The translations under genes and the position numbers were made by a program. DNA of 10,174 bases, taken from NCBI GenBank assembly GCA_015494645.1, contig WGAU01000061.1:1-10174 (forward strand). Reading direction: 5' to 3'. This document shows, in pieces, positions 1 through 7,129 of the stretch; position 1 is the stretch's first letter; the number at the start of each line of letters is the position of its first letter. Origin of the DNA: Aquificota bacterium (GTDB lineage Bacteria > Thermosulfidibacterota > Thermosulfidibacteria > Thermosulfidibacterales > Thermosulfidibacteraceae). The notes beneath the pieces were generated by a model. The model was not told where the DNA came from, searched no databases, and worked only from the letters and a program-made list of their open reading frames with translations.

Positions 1-587
1 AACCTCTTTCCCACTTCTACTATAAGGGCATGGAACTCTTTGTAAACTTCAACATCGGGATCAAGGTTGCTCATGAATATTTCTTGAAGGGACCCGTAAT
101 CCACATCCTCACCAGCCAGTCCATGCCTAACCAGTATCCTATAGGTATAGGCGTCCACCACAAACACAGGTCTCTCAAAGGCGTAAAGGAGGATGGAATC
201 TGCCGTTTCAAAACCTATGCCACTTATAGAAAGGAGCCCTTCTCTTAAAGACTCAGTTTCTTTTTCTTTTAGTGATTCCATTCCCCCTTTTTCCACTATC
301 CACTGAGCAAGATTTTTTAGCCGTTTTGCCTTCTGTTTGTAGAACCCTGAAGGCCTTACGAGTTCTTCCAGCTCAGAGAGTTCCGTTGTGGCAATTGCCT
401 CTGGAGAAAGCTTTCCTGCGGATTTCAGGTTTGATATGGCCCTTTCCACGTTACGCCAGTTGGTGTTCTGGGTAAGGACAGCGCCAACACAAACTTCAAA
501 AGGAGTCTCTGCGGGCCACCAGCGCTGGTGACCCAGTGTCTTGAGCATTCTCTGGTACATTTCGTAAAGAAGCTCCCTGAACATCAT
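1..587 (-). CDS. Endonuclease III/HhH-GPD superfamily DNA glycosylase, C-terminus cut by window edge
   Basis: Base-excision-repair glycosylase of the helix-hairpin-helix GPD superfamily; 195 residues are visible before the left edge. The seen sequence has the N-terminal helical block with VLTQNTNW (about 37-44), the hairpin SISGIGFETAD (120-130), and the catalytic aspartate in VFVVDAYTYR (Asp145). Where E. coli endonuclease III has its lyase lysine (GRKTAN), this protein has GFETAD, a glutamate at 127. A monofunctional glycosylase closer to the MagIII/3-methyladenine type is therefore more likely than a classical bifunctional Nth. The region that could hold an FeS cluster lies outside the window. 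Two adjacent ATGs (587 and 584) are possible starts; the first overlaps the alcohol dehydrogenase stop as ATGA, suggesting translational coupling as the last visible gene of the minus-strand cluster. The fold is confident; the substrate is not. Confidence 0.87.
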   Translation of the reverse strand, partial: MMFRELLYEMYQRMLKTLGHQRWWPAETPFEVCVGAVLTQNTNWRNVERAISNLKSAGKLSPEAIATTELSELEELVRPSGFYKQKAKRLKNLAQWIVEKGGMESLKEKETESLREGLLSISGIGFETADSILLYAFERPVFVVDAYTYRILVRHGLAGEDVDYGSLQEIFMSNLDPDVEVYKEFHALIVEVGKR

Positions 588-1729
588 GCACAGAGGTTTA
601 GGATCTCCTTTATCACCTCAACAGTGTAAAAATCAGACATTCCCCAAGCTACGGAAAGCTGGTATGCATTTTCCGCAATCTCGGGTATGTCCGAAGACTT
701 GACCCCTATGTCGGAAAGCCTTGTGGGACAGTTCAGCTCTTTAAGCCACCTTTCAAAGCTTTCTATTCCCTCATCAATCCCTTCAACGCCAAAAACTCCT
801 TTAGCAAAGGCTTCAAGCTGTTCCTTTCTCGCTTCCCTCATGTATTTCATCCATCCCGGAGTTACAATGGCCAAACCGGCTCCATGGGCCACATCGTAAA
901 GGGCGCTCAGGGAATGCTCTATCATGTGGGCTGGAAGAGTAAGATCCCCTACCCCACACCATGTTATGCCACAAAGGGCTAATGAAGAAGCCCACATGAG
1001 CTCGGCCCTTGCCTCGTAGTTTTCTGGCTCCTTCACAGCCACAGGTGCCCATTTAACAATGGTTTTCATAATACTTTCCATTATCCCTTTAGGTAGATCA
1101 TGGTTTACATCACAGTTGCAGTAAACCTCGGAAACATGAGTGAAGGCATCCACAGCTCCATAAGCCGTCTGATCCGGCGGAACGGTAAAGGTCAGGGTGG
1201 GATCAAGGAAGGAAACCTTGGGATAGAGCGGCTCCGCCCTGAATCCAAACTTTGCCTTTTTCTCCTCATTGGTTATGACAAGTCCGGCGTTCATTTCGGA
1301 ACCGGTTCCGCTTATGGTGAGAACAGTAACTATAGGCAAAGCATCCTTCACAATGGCCTTGAACTCAAAGAAGTCCCACACGTCACAATCCGCTTTGGCT
1401 CCGGCAGCAATGGCTTTGGCTTCGTCAATAACGCTTCCACCGCCAACGGCGAGTATCACATCAACATTTTCCTTTTTGGCCTTCTCAACCCCTTCTCTTG
1501 TGTGAGAAAGCACAGGGTTCGGTTTTACCCCCCCATGCTCCACAAACTCAACCCCTGCCTCTTTAAGCTGCTCCACAACCCTATCGTAAAGGCCGGTCCT
1601 CTTTATGCTGCCCATACCGTAAACGAAAAGTGCCTTTTTCCCGAGCTTAGAAACCTCCTTTCCCAAACGGGAAAGTACGCCCTTGCCAAAGTAAATACAC
1701 ACTGGGTTGAAATACCTAAAGTTCTTCAT
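584..1729 (-). CDS. Iron-containing alcohol dehydrogenase, YqhD/BdhA (butanol dehydrogenase) type
   Basis: NAD(P)-dependent, metal-dependent alcohol/aldehyde oxidoreductase of family III, probably cytosolic. The 381-residue length is normal for the family. The dinucleotide-binding part has AVGGGSVIDEAKAIA at about 94-108. ISGTGSEMN (139-147) is the usual active-site segment. Metal ligands are inferred as Asp194 and His198 in GAVDAFTHVSE, His268 in PAHMIEH, and His282 in DVAHGAGLA; spacing matches YqhD-like enzymes. The start is set by GGAGG at 1736-1740, six bases before the ATG, and overlaps the end of the ParB-like gene by 14 bases. Family members reduce aldehydes such as butanal or methylglyoxal, or serve as detoxifying reductases; the physiological substrate cannot be read here. 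Its link to the partition genes upstream is only positional. Confidence 0.95.
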   Translation of the reverse strand: MKNFRYFNPVCIYFGKGVLSRLGKEVSKLGKKALFVYGMGSIKRTGLYDRVVEQLKEAGVEFVEHGGVKPNPVLSHTREGVEKAKKENVDVILAVGGGSVIDEAKAIAAGAKADCDVWDFFEFKAIVKDALPIVTVLTISGTGSEMNAGLVITNEEKKAKFGFRAEPLYPKVSFLDPTLTFTVPPDQTAYGAVDAFTHVSEVYCNCDVNHDLPKGIMESIMKTIVKWAPVAVKEPENYEARAELMWASSLALCGITWCGVGDLTLPAHMIEHSLSALYDVAHGAGLAIVTPGWMKYMREARKEQLEAFAKGVFGVEGIDEGIESFERWLKELNCPTRLSDIGVKSSDIPEIAENAYQLSVAWGMSDFYTVEVIKEILNLCA

Positions 1730-2714
1730 CCCCCACCTCCGTAGCCTTTATTCTTAGGAGCATGGCCTCTGATTGATGTATGAGATATTTAAGGACCCTT
1801 TCCAAATCTTCCCCTACCTCTTTCTGAAGACCTTTAAGAAACGAGTCCACCTTTTCAAAGGGATCCTTTTTCTTTGCCGGTCCTTTTTTCCTGCCTTTGA
1901 GCAACCTCTCAAGCTCCCTTCTGCTTATCCCTTCTTCTTGAATCTTCTTTATAGTTTCCAAAACCTCGGATGAAGCCATACCTTCAGGTTTTTTGTTTAT
2001 GAACAGAATCCTCAAGTGAGTGGCGGAGACTTTATCGGCATTTGCAAGGACCTCTTTCACCCCATCTTCAAGGTTGGCAATGAGGCAGTGTAGAAGTACC
2101 GACCCATCAGGTAACCCTACTAATGTTGAGCACTCCGCCGCTACTCTGTAGTATATCTCAAGCTCACCTTTGATCTTGTCCTTTTTGCCGCCATGCAGGT
2201 AGTAAAAAACGGTCCAGAGTTTACTAACATCAGGGGAACCGGTTCCCCCGAGAACCTTCCACATGTACTTGTAGTACTCCCAGATACCCTCCGATTTTTC
2301 CACAAGATTAAGATCTTTTCTCTGAACATTCTCAATAAGTTGCATGAGCTTAAGCCTATCTTCATCACCCTCGTCCACCACCACCGCAGGAATAGAAAAC
2401 CATCCAAGCTTCTTGGCTGCCCTCAACCTCCTTTCCCCTGCAACTAAAAGGAATCCTCCTTCCCTCTTTTTTGCCACCACTATAGGTTGTAAAAGACCAT
2501 GCTCTTTCAGGCTCTTGGCCAAGCATTCAATGCTTCCCTCATCAAACTCTTTCCTTATTTGGGGACGCACCTCTATGTCTTCTATTCTTATCACCTGTGT
2601 AGGTGCTCCCGATCCGCCGCCCACAAGGGCCTCTAACCTTGAAGCACCTGCTCTCTTAGTTAAGGCACTTTCCATTTCCCTTGTAAGATCCAGAAGCTCC
2701 CTTCTCGCTCCCAT
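1716..2714 (-). CDS. parB: ParB-like partition protein with canonical N-terminal domain and diverged middle region
   Basis: DNA-partition or nucleoid-associated protein, 332 residues. The ParB N-terminal (CTP-binding/ParB-Srx) domain runs from about 41 to 136 and carries VIRIEDIEVRPQIRKEFDEG, the box GERRLRAAK (93-101) and ENVQRKDLN (128-136). In ordinary ParB a recognisable helix-turn-helix follows. Here the stretch at about 150-245 is unusual: a Gly/Ser/Pro-containing insert (GGTGSPD), aromatic-rich sequence, then a weak match to the usual end of the HTH domain (VSATHLRIL). A basic linker (GRKKGPAKKK) precedes a short C-terminal helical segment that could dimerise. The start follows AAGGAGG at 2721-2727 with six-base spacing; the SD overlaps the ParA stop codon. 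Paired with ParA it should load the ATPase at DNA sites, but divergence of the DNA-reading part makes the target uncertain. Confidence 0.88.
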   Translation of the reverse strand: MGARRELLDLTREMESALTKRAGASRLEALVGGGSGAPTQVIRIEDIEVRPQIRKEFDEGSIECLAKSLKEHGLLQPIVVAKKREGGFLLVAGERRLRAAKKLGWFSIPAVVVDEGDEDRLKLMQLIENVQRKDLNLVEKSEGIWEYYKYMWKVLGGTGSPDVSKLWTVFYYLHGGKKDKIKGELEIYYRVAAECSTLVGLPDGSVLLHCLIANLEDGVKEVLANADKVSATHLRILFINKKPEGMASSEVLETIKKIQEEGISRRELERLLKGRKKGPAKKKDPFEKVDSFLKGLQKEVGEDLERVLKYLIHQSEAMLLRIKATEVGDEEL

Positions 2715-2726
2715 CCAGATCCTCCT

Positions 2727-3548
2727 TCATTCCCTTTTGAGAACCTTTTCCAGTAAGGCTGATATAGCATCTATAACAGATTCCCTTGTGGAAGAGGTTG
2801 CACTGTTGAAAGCAGGAAGACCTTCCCTTATCATTCGGGGCACTTCCACAGTCTCTTTTATGTGTTTAAGAGCCACAAAGTCTTTATACCTACTCCTCAA
2901 AACATCTAAATAAAATGTGCAGCTTTTGGTGTTCTTTATCCTATTAGGTTGGATAACAATGTTATAATAGGAGTTTCCCCTTTTTCTTATCACATCTTCC
3001 ACTACCGACAGAAGCAGCTCAATGCCCACTATGCCGAACTTGCTCGCCTCAGCAGGAATCACAATCACATCTGCCCCGAAAAGGGCAGCGTATGATAGGG
3101 AAGACATATATGGTGGGCAGTCCATAACTACGAAATCAGGCTCAGCATCAAGACAGGAAATCAACTCATTGACGAATACAGGTACGGCATGATTGCTCAC
3201 GAGGTGAAGATCGTACCTGTGGGACTCTAAGAAGTTGGGAATTAAGTATAGAACCCTGCCAGCGTGAAGCGACACCTCAAGGGTGTTTTCCAGAACACTT
3301 GATCTAAGCCTGTCCGCGGAAACCTTTGGAAGAAGGAAAGCCTCAATTATGTAGGGCATTCCAAGTTTCAAAAACCCATTGTCGTCAAAGACTTTGTTCT
3401 CTGCAAGGGCGATGGTTGCATTTCCCTGAGGATCCATGTCCACTACAAGAACCTTCTTCCCTTTGTTGGCTAAATACAGTGAAAACAGCAGAGACAGCGT
3501 GGTTTTACCGGTTCCTCCTTTCATGCTGATGAAGCAGACCTTCAGCAT
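2727..3548 (-). CDS. parA: ParA/Soj-type partition ATPase
   Basis: Cytosolic Walker-type ATPase, 273 residues, that with ParB positions DNA or other cargo on the nucleoid. The deviant Walker A is KGGTGKTT (10-17) with the signature lysine Lys10; Walker A' is VLVVDMDPQGN (33-43); Walker B is FVVMDCPP (139-146), followed by the usual VIVIPAEAS segment. There is no N-terminal HTH extension, so this is the short Soj/type Ib-like form, not the long plasmid P1 type. GGAGAGG at 3553-3559 precedes the ATG. It is the first gene of the minus-strand cluster, 12 bases before parB, and diverges from the Nudix gene. Chromosomal parAB usually lies near gidA/rsmG and oriC; here the neighbours are a dehydrogenase and a DNA glycosylase, so whether this is the main chromosomal pair or an acquired one is open. 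Confidence 0.94.
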   Translation of the reverse strand: MLKVCFISMKGGTGKTTLSLLFSLYLANKGKKVLVVDMDPQGNATIALAENKVFDDNGFLKLGMPYIIEAFLLPKVSADRLRSSVLENTLEVSLHAGRVLYLIPNFLESHRYDLHLVSNHAVPVFVNELISCLDAEPDFVVMDCPPYMSSLSYAALFGADVIVIPAEASKFGIVGIELLLSVVEDVIRKRGNSYYNIVIQPNRIKNTKSCTFYLDVLRSRYKDFVALKHIKETVEVPRMIREGLPAFNSATSSTRESVIDAISALLEKVLKRE

Positions 3549-3605
3549 AAGACCTCTCCGATGCCTTTAAGAATCTTTGCTATCCTGATATAAGAGCATC
3601 CTACC
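3549..3605. promoter_or_regulatory. 57-bp divergent intergenic region between parA and the Nudix gene
   Basis: This short gap must hold the promoters for both the minus-strand parA cluster and the plus-strand Nudix-cytochrome operon. Plus strand: TTTAAG near 3566 and ATATAA near 3588 could be -35 and -10 elements, which would put the transcript start almost at the ATG and give a very short leader. No convincing Shine-Dalgarno precedes the Nudix ATG at 3606, and an in-frame TAA at 3591-3593 rules out an earlier start. Minus strand: GGAGAGG (3553-3559) is the parA ribosome site. Promoter calls are by eye only. Confidence 0.35.
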
Positions 3606-4169
3606 ATGGAGGACATAATCAAATCGTTAAAAAGAATCGTTGCCGAAAGACCCAAATTAGCGAAAACCAATCGTATCCCCTCTGCCGTTGTAGTCCCTTT
3701 CTGCTTAGCGGAAGAGGAGCCACAGCTACTGTTCTTAAAAAAAGTTGATAGCAATTATCCCCACGGTGGGCAAGTCTGCTTCCCCGGTGGATGTTTTGAA
3801 GAAGGGGATGAAAACCTGTTAAACACAGCCCTCCGGGAGTTTGAAGAAGAAACGGGAATCCTAAAGGAAAAGGTAGAGGTTCTGGGAGCCATGGATCCCG
3901 TTGAGACAAGAAGCACAAACTACATAATATATCCCTTCATAGGCGTGCTACGGGAAAAGCCCAAAGTTAATTATGACAGGCAAGAGATAGAAAAGGCTTT
4001 TTTCGTTCCCCTGAGCTTCCTTCTACGCCATCATCCCATACCCGTGGTTGACTACAGTTACAAGGGTATACTCTTCAAAACCCCCTTAATAGAATACAAT
4101 GGCAACATTATATGGGGTGCCACCGCCAGAATACTCCAGAGGATCTTAGAGGGCATTCTGCGTGAGTAG
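3606..4169 (+). CDS. Nudix hydrolase, CoA pyrophosphatase (NudL)-like
   Basis: Metal-dependent cytosolic hydrolase of a nucleoside-diphosphate-linked substrate, 187 residues. The Nudix core is visible: CFPGG (58-62), then a NudL-style box one residue longer than MutT, with Asp68 where MutT has Glu, and REFEEETGI at 77-85 providing the metal-binding glutamates. The upstream stretch LLFLKKVDSNYPHGGQVCFP resembles the CoA-pyrophosphatase signature that precedes FPGG in that subfamily, though its usual arginine appears to be tyrosine here, so CoA specificity is probable but not certain. It heads the operon with the two multiheme cytochromes: its last 8 bases overlap the next start. No functional link to cytochromes is known to me; it may simply share the promoter. 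Confidence 0.88.
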   Translation: MEDIIKSLKRIVAERPKLAKTNRIPSAVVVPFCLAEEEPQLLFLKKVDSNYPHGGQVCFPGGCFEEGDENLLNTALREFEEETGILKEKVEVLGAMDPVETRSTNYIIYPFIGVLREKPKVNYDRQEIEKAFFVPLSFLLRHHPIPVVDYSYKGILFKTPLIEYNGNIIWGATARILQRILEGILRE

Positions 4170-5832
4170 ATCCTGGGTGTTTGCACTATCCTTTGTGATT
4201 TTTGTCCTTTCCTTTGCAGCAGTCATTTTCAAAGAACGTTCAAAAGAATGGAGGAGGTTCAGCCACAGGCCTATGCTTGTCAAAACCCGATGGAACACTA
4301 GGGAATACTGCATAACCTGTCACAGGAACACTGAAGAGATAAGCTCTTCCCACCCCATTGCTGTGTTTGGGTGCACCGTTTGTCACGGGGGAGATCCTTT
4401 AACTTTGAACAAAGAAAAAGCCCATAGGGACTTACTCGGGGGAAAAAACCCATCGGACTTTTCGGTGGTAAGAGCATCGTGCGGAAAAACCATGCCAGAT
4501 GGCACCACATGCCACCAGAACAGAGGATTATGGTTCAAGGAGCACATAAAAAGGGTGGAAAACACCATAATGAGCACCATGGAAGGAGTTAAAAATGGAA
4601 TAATCAACCAGTGGAAGGACAGGGACCTTGCCTTAGACCACTTCAGAAAACTTTGTGCAAAGTGCCATACCAAGGTTGAAGCAAAACTCGGACAGAACAG
4701 CCATTCCTCAGGGTGCGCTGCCTGTCATGTTATATACAGTGGATACGGCACCCACAAACACAAATTCACCACTGCCATTCCTACGTCCCAGTGCCTGAGG
4801 TGTCACAACAGAAGCGGAAGAGAGGGAATAAGCTATGTAGGCATCGCCGAAAACGGCTTTTACAGGTTTTCAGAAGTGAGGCTTTCAGGAGGCAGATACG
4901 GAAGCAGAGTGCTTCCCGACATTCACTACGAACTCGGTATGCATTGTATAGACTGCCATACTGGCAGAGAGGTTATGGGAGACGGCAACAGGTACAAGAA
5001 CATGTTTGAACAAGTGGAAATTCGCTGCGAGGACTGCCATGGAAGTTATACTTCTCCTCCCAAAGGGAAAAAGGTGGACAAAAGAAGCTACGCCCTCTTT
5101 ACCTCCACTTTCAACCCCAACTACTCGGTGAACATGGGAGACATAGTAGGATTGACCTCAAAGGGAGGAGAAATACCCAACCTTAAGCAGGAGAAGGACA
5201 AATGGGTTCTTTACAGCAAGGTAACGGGCAAAAGGTACATCGTAAAGATAATAACGGGCAACCCCAAGCACAACTTCCCTTGCCAGAGAAAAGTTGAATG
5301 CTACTCGTGCCACAGCGCATGGTCCCCCAACTGCTTCGGTTGCCACGATTTATATTACCCCCGGGGCAAACAATACGATTACTTGGCCCAAAGAAAGACT
5401 AAGGGCAGGTGGATTGAACGAAGGGGGTTTATCAGGTTTAACAGAGTGGTTCTTGGTGTAAACCAGAGGGGAAAGGTTTCCCCTCTCATTTTTTGCCAAA
5501 GCGAGGTCTTTATAAAAAAGCAAAATGGCTACTCCAAGGGCCCAAAGGCCTTTGTAGCCACTGCCATGAATCCGCACACAACAAGAAGAGTGGGACTTTC
5601 CTGTGTTGACTGCCACAGAAAGAAAGAGGTACTTGGACTTGGATCGAATGTCTATCTATCCCGAGACTCAGGGATTGACTTCTCCTACCCTCCTGACACC
5701 GTGGTGGTTGACGGAAAGACTGTAATAACCATCACCCCCAAAGGCTCTCGGGGTCTATCCAAAGGCGAAATAGAGAAAATTTTATCCGTGGACTTAAACA
5801 AGACCACTCTTTTGGGTTTGGAAGATGAATAA
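4162..5832 (+). CDS. Membrane-anchored multiheme c-type cytochrome, ten CxxCH plus one CX9CH
   Basis: Electron-transfer protein of 556 residues facing the periplasm. Residues 5-23 form a hydrophobic segment with no clear cleavage site, so it is probably an N-terminal anchor. CxxCH haem sites begin at Cys50, 71, 165, 185, 211, 262, 289, 380, 391 and 481. Cys107 to Cys117-His118 is a spread site, CX9CH. A haem-free stretch (about 295-375) separates the first block from the CYSCH/CFGCH pair, and another (396-480) precedes the last haem, which follows a PHTTRR motif. The start is GTG with GAGGG about eight bases upstream; ATG alternatives are far downstream. It overlaps the Nudix gene and the next cytochrome by 8 bases each. 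The next gene is a diverged paralogue. Substrate and partners are unknown; a periplasmic electron conduit or oxidoreductase subunit is inferred. A terminator-like hairpin lies inside the gene at 5465-5494. Confidence 0.93.
   Translation: MSRSWVFALSFVIFVLSFAAVIFKERSKEWRRFSHRPMLVKTRWNTREYCITCHRNTEEISSSHPIAVFGCTVCHGGDPLTLNKEKAHRDLLGGKNPSDFSVVRASCGKTMPDGTTCHQNRGLWFKEHIKRVENTIMSTMEGVKNGIINQWKDRDLALDHFRKLCAKCHTKVEAKLGQNSHSSGCAACHVIYSGYGTHKHKFTTAIPTSQCLRCHNRSGREGISYVGIAENGFYRFSEVRLSGGRYGSRVLPDIHYELGMHCIDCHTGREVMGDGNRYKNMFEQVEIRCEDCHGSYTSPPKGKKVDKRSYALFTSTFNPNYSVNMGDIVGLTSKGGEIPNLKQEKDKWVLYSKVTGKRYIVKIITGNPKHNFPCQRKVECYSCHSAWSPNCFGCHDLYYPRGKQYDYLAQRKTKGRWIERRGFIRFNRVVLGVNQRGKVSPLIFCQSEVFIKKQNGYSKGPKAFVATAMNPHTTRRVGLSCVDCHRKKEVLGLGSNVYLSRDSGIDFSYPPDTVVVDGKTVITITPKGSRGLSKGEIEKILSVDLNKTTLLGLEDE
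5465..5494 (+). terminator. Intrinsic-terminator-like hairpin inside the first cytochrome gene
   Basis: Arms AGAGGGGAAA (5465-5474) and TTTCCCCTCT (5477-5486) are perfect 10-bp complements separated by GG; in RNA the innermost pair or two would open into the loop. They are followed by CA and six T residues (5489-5494). This is the standard layout of a rho-independent terminator in the plus direction, but it lies within the coding sequence, about 340 bases before the stop. On the minus strand no T-run follows it. Active translation would normally mask it. Confidence 0.5.
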
Positions 5833-7126
5833 GTGGTGGATGCTTGTATTGACTATCTTTCTGCTATCTGGGGTTAGTTCCCTGTGGGCTAGCTGCAAAG
5901 AATGCCATAAGGACAAGGACAATTTTGCGCATCCAGGTATAGAGAAATGCACCCACTGCCATAGAATCTTGGGCAAAGGGACAGGACACCCTGTAGTGGT
6001 TAAGAATCCCGCCAGTCTAAGATCCGAAATCGTATGTGGTGGATGCCATAGGGATAAGGTTGAAAGAGTTAGAAAGTCTCCCATGGCTACGGCAAAAGAG
6101 ATTATCGCTGTGGTTAGGTTTGCTTGGAAGGCCCAAAGCACTCTGCAACCCTTATACACACTGGAGACTCTTCCCGATTACAGAGAATCTGGACAGATTG
6201 TGGATGATTTTTTGAGAAAAAAGTGCCTTAGGTGCCATTTGTTTGCGGAAGCAGAGAAACGAGGTGCAGGGTGTGCTGCCTGCCACGAGGATGGTAGAAA
6301 ACACAAGTTGCTTCCAAAACCCAGCACGGAAAACTGTCTAAGCTGCCACAGATTCAACAGGACAGGACAAGGATATGCCGGCCTTTTTGAAAGGGACTAC
6401 AGCGTGGTTTACTACAAATTCGGATCTTCAAGATACCACAAGCTGACTCCCGATGTCCATTACAAAAAGGGCATGGACTGCACCCACTGCCACCTGAATG
6501 TTATGGAAACACCAAAAACCCTCAGGTGTACCGATTGCCACAGATACAGAGGTATAAAAGGGCATGACAAAACCCATAAAAGGCTGAGATGCGAAACATG
6601 CCATGCGGCATGGTCATTTCAAGATTACGGACTACACGCCAAGCGGGAAGATATTCCCGATTGGAGCCTTTGGAAAAACTATATGAACCGGTATGATCCA
6701 CAAATGCTGGACCTTGCAAAGAAAGAAAGCGACGGAATGATTGACTGGTTGGATGGAAAGTTTAAGGAAGGGGTTTGGTTTATCGGATGGACTTTGAGAA
6801 TGTGGGAAAATCCTCCCCTTGGCATTGATGATAAGGGAAGGATATGTGTTTTAAGGCCAAATTACAGGTTTCATGCGCACTACCAGGACAAAGAGTTGGA
6901 AACCACATGCATTGTTTCCTGCTACACACCTCACACAATTAGAAAAGAAGTAAGGGATTGTTTCTCCTGCCACATCAATTCCAAAGCGGCGGGCCTGGGT
7001 TTGAGAACTGGTGCTGGTGAAAAGCTCTTGATAACCAACGATGATGTGCTTGCCAACTGCACAGGATACAAGGGAAGGCCCTTGGGAGAAAAGGAAAGGG
7101 GGGCGCTACTAAGGCGCCCCCGTTGA
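5825..7126 (+). CDS. Secreted ten-heme c-type cytochrome, paralogue of the upstream cytochrome
   Basis: Periplasmic electron-transfer protein, 433 residues. A signal peptide (about 1-22, NKWWMLVLTIFLL...SLWA) ends just before the first haem site, so the mature protein is probably soluble or peripherally attached. CxxCH sites begin at Cys24, 42, 71, 134, 150, 171, 219, 235, 256 and 379. Blocks match the preceding gene in order: a GCAACH site, then a (N/Q)CLxCH site, a PD(I/V)HY..GM segment before the next CxxCH, and a PHT(T/I)R(R/K) motif before the final CxxCH followed by LGL. A CIVSC pair (362-366) beside that PHT motif is not a haem site. The start overlaps the previous stop by 8 bases and has no strong SD of its own, so translation is probably coupled. 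The last codons form part of a terminator stem. The function is inferred to be joint with the upstream cytochrome. Confidence 0.92.
   Translation: MNKWWMLVLTIFLLSGVSSLWASCKECHKDKDNFAHPGIEKCTHCHRILGKGTGHPVVVKNPASLRSEIVCGGCHRDKVERVRKSPMATAKEIIAVVRFAWKAQSTLQPLYTLETLPDYRESGQIVDDFLRKKCLRCHLFAEAEKRGAGCAACHEDGRKHKLLPKPSTENCLSCHRFNRTGQGYAGLFERDYSVVYYKFGSSRYHKLTPDVHYKKGMDCTHCHLNVMETPKTLRCTDCHRYRGIKGHDKTHKRLRCETCHAAWSFQDYGLHAKREDIPDWSLWKNYMNRYDPQMLDLAKKESDGMIDWLDGKFKEGVWFIGWTLRMWENPPLGIDDKGRICVLRPNYRFHAHYQDKELETTCIVSCYTPHTIRKEVRDCFSCHINSKAAGLGLRTGAGEKLLITNDDVLANCTGYKGRPLGEKERGALLRRPR
7099..7121. terminator. Bidirectional GC hairpin terminator between convergent operons
   Basis: GGGGGCGC (7099-7106) and GCGCCCCC (7114-7121) form a perfect 8-bp stem with a 7-base loop. 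On the plus strand it is followed by GTTGACTTTTATT; on the minus strand by CTTTCCTTTT. Both T-tracts are imperfect, but the position between two converging genes supports a shared terminator. The hairpin sits within the last codons of the second cytochrome and immediately after the cytochrome b stop. Confidence 0.7.
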
Positions 7127-7129
7127 CTT

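Noticed and set aside
30..475. Two plus-strand open frames at the left end
   Set aside because: The minus strand encodes a glycosylase with HhH and catalytic aspartate through this whole stretch; the plus frames are shadows.
1100..1744. Plus-strand open frame opposite the alcohol dehydrogenase (214 codons)
   Set aside because: It mirrors a well-supported dehydrogenase gene on the other strand, has no recognisable domain and no good ribosome site.
2344..2913. Plus-strand open frame opposite parB and the end of parA (189 codons)
   Set aside because: Serine/leucine-rich shadow translation crossing two real genes; no SD or known family.
4162..7126. Identification as NrfA, hydroxylamine oxidoreductase or an MtrA-type conduit
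   Set aside because: No CxxCK haem, no HAO tyrosine cross-link context, and the haem spacing and long haem-free stretches do not match MtrA; left unnamed.
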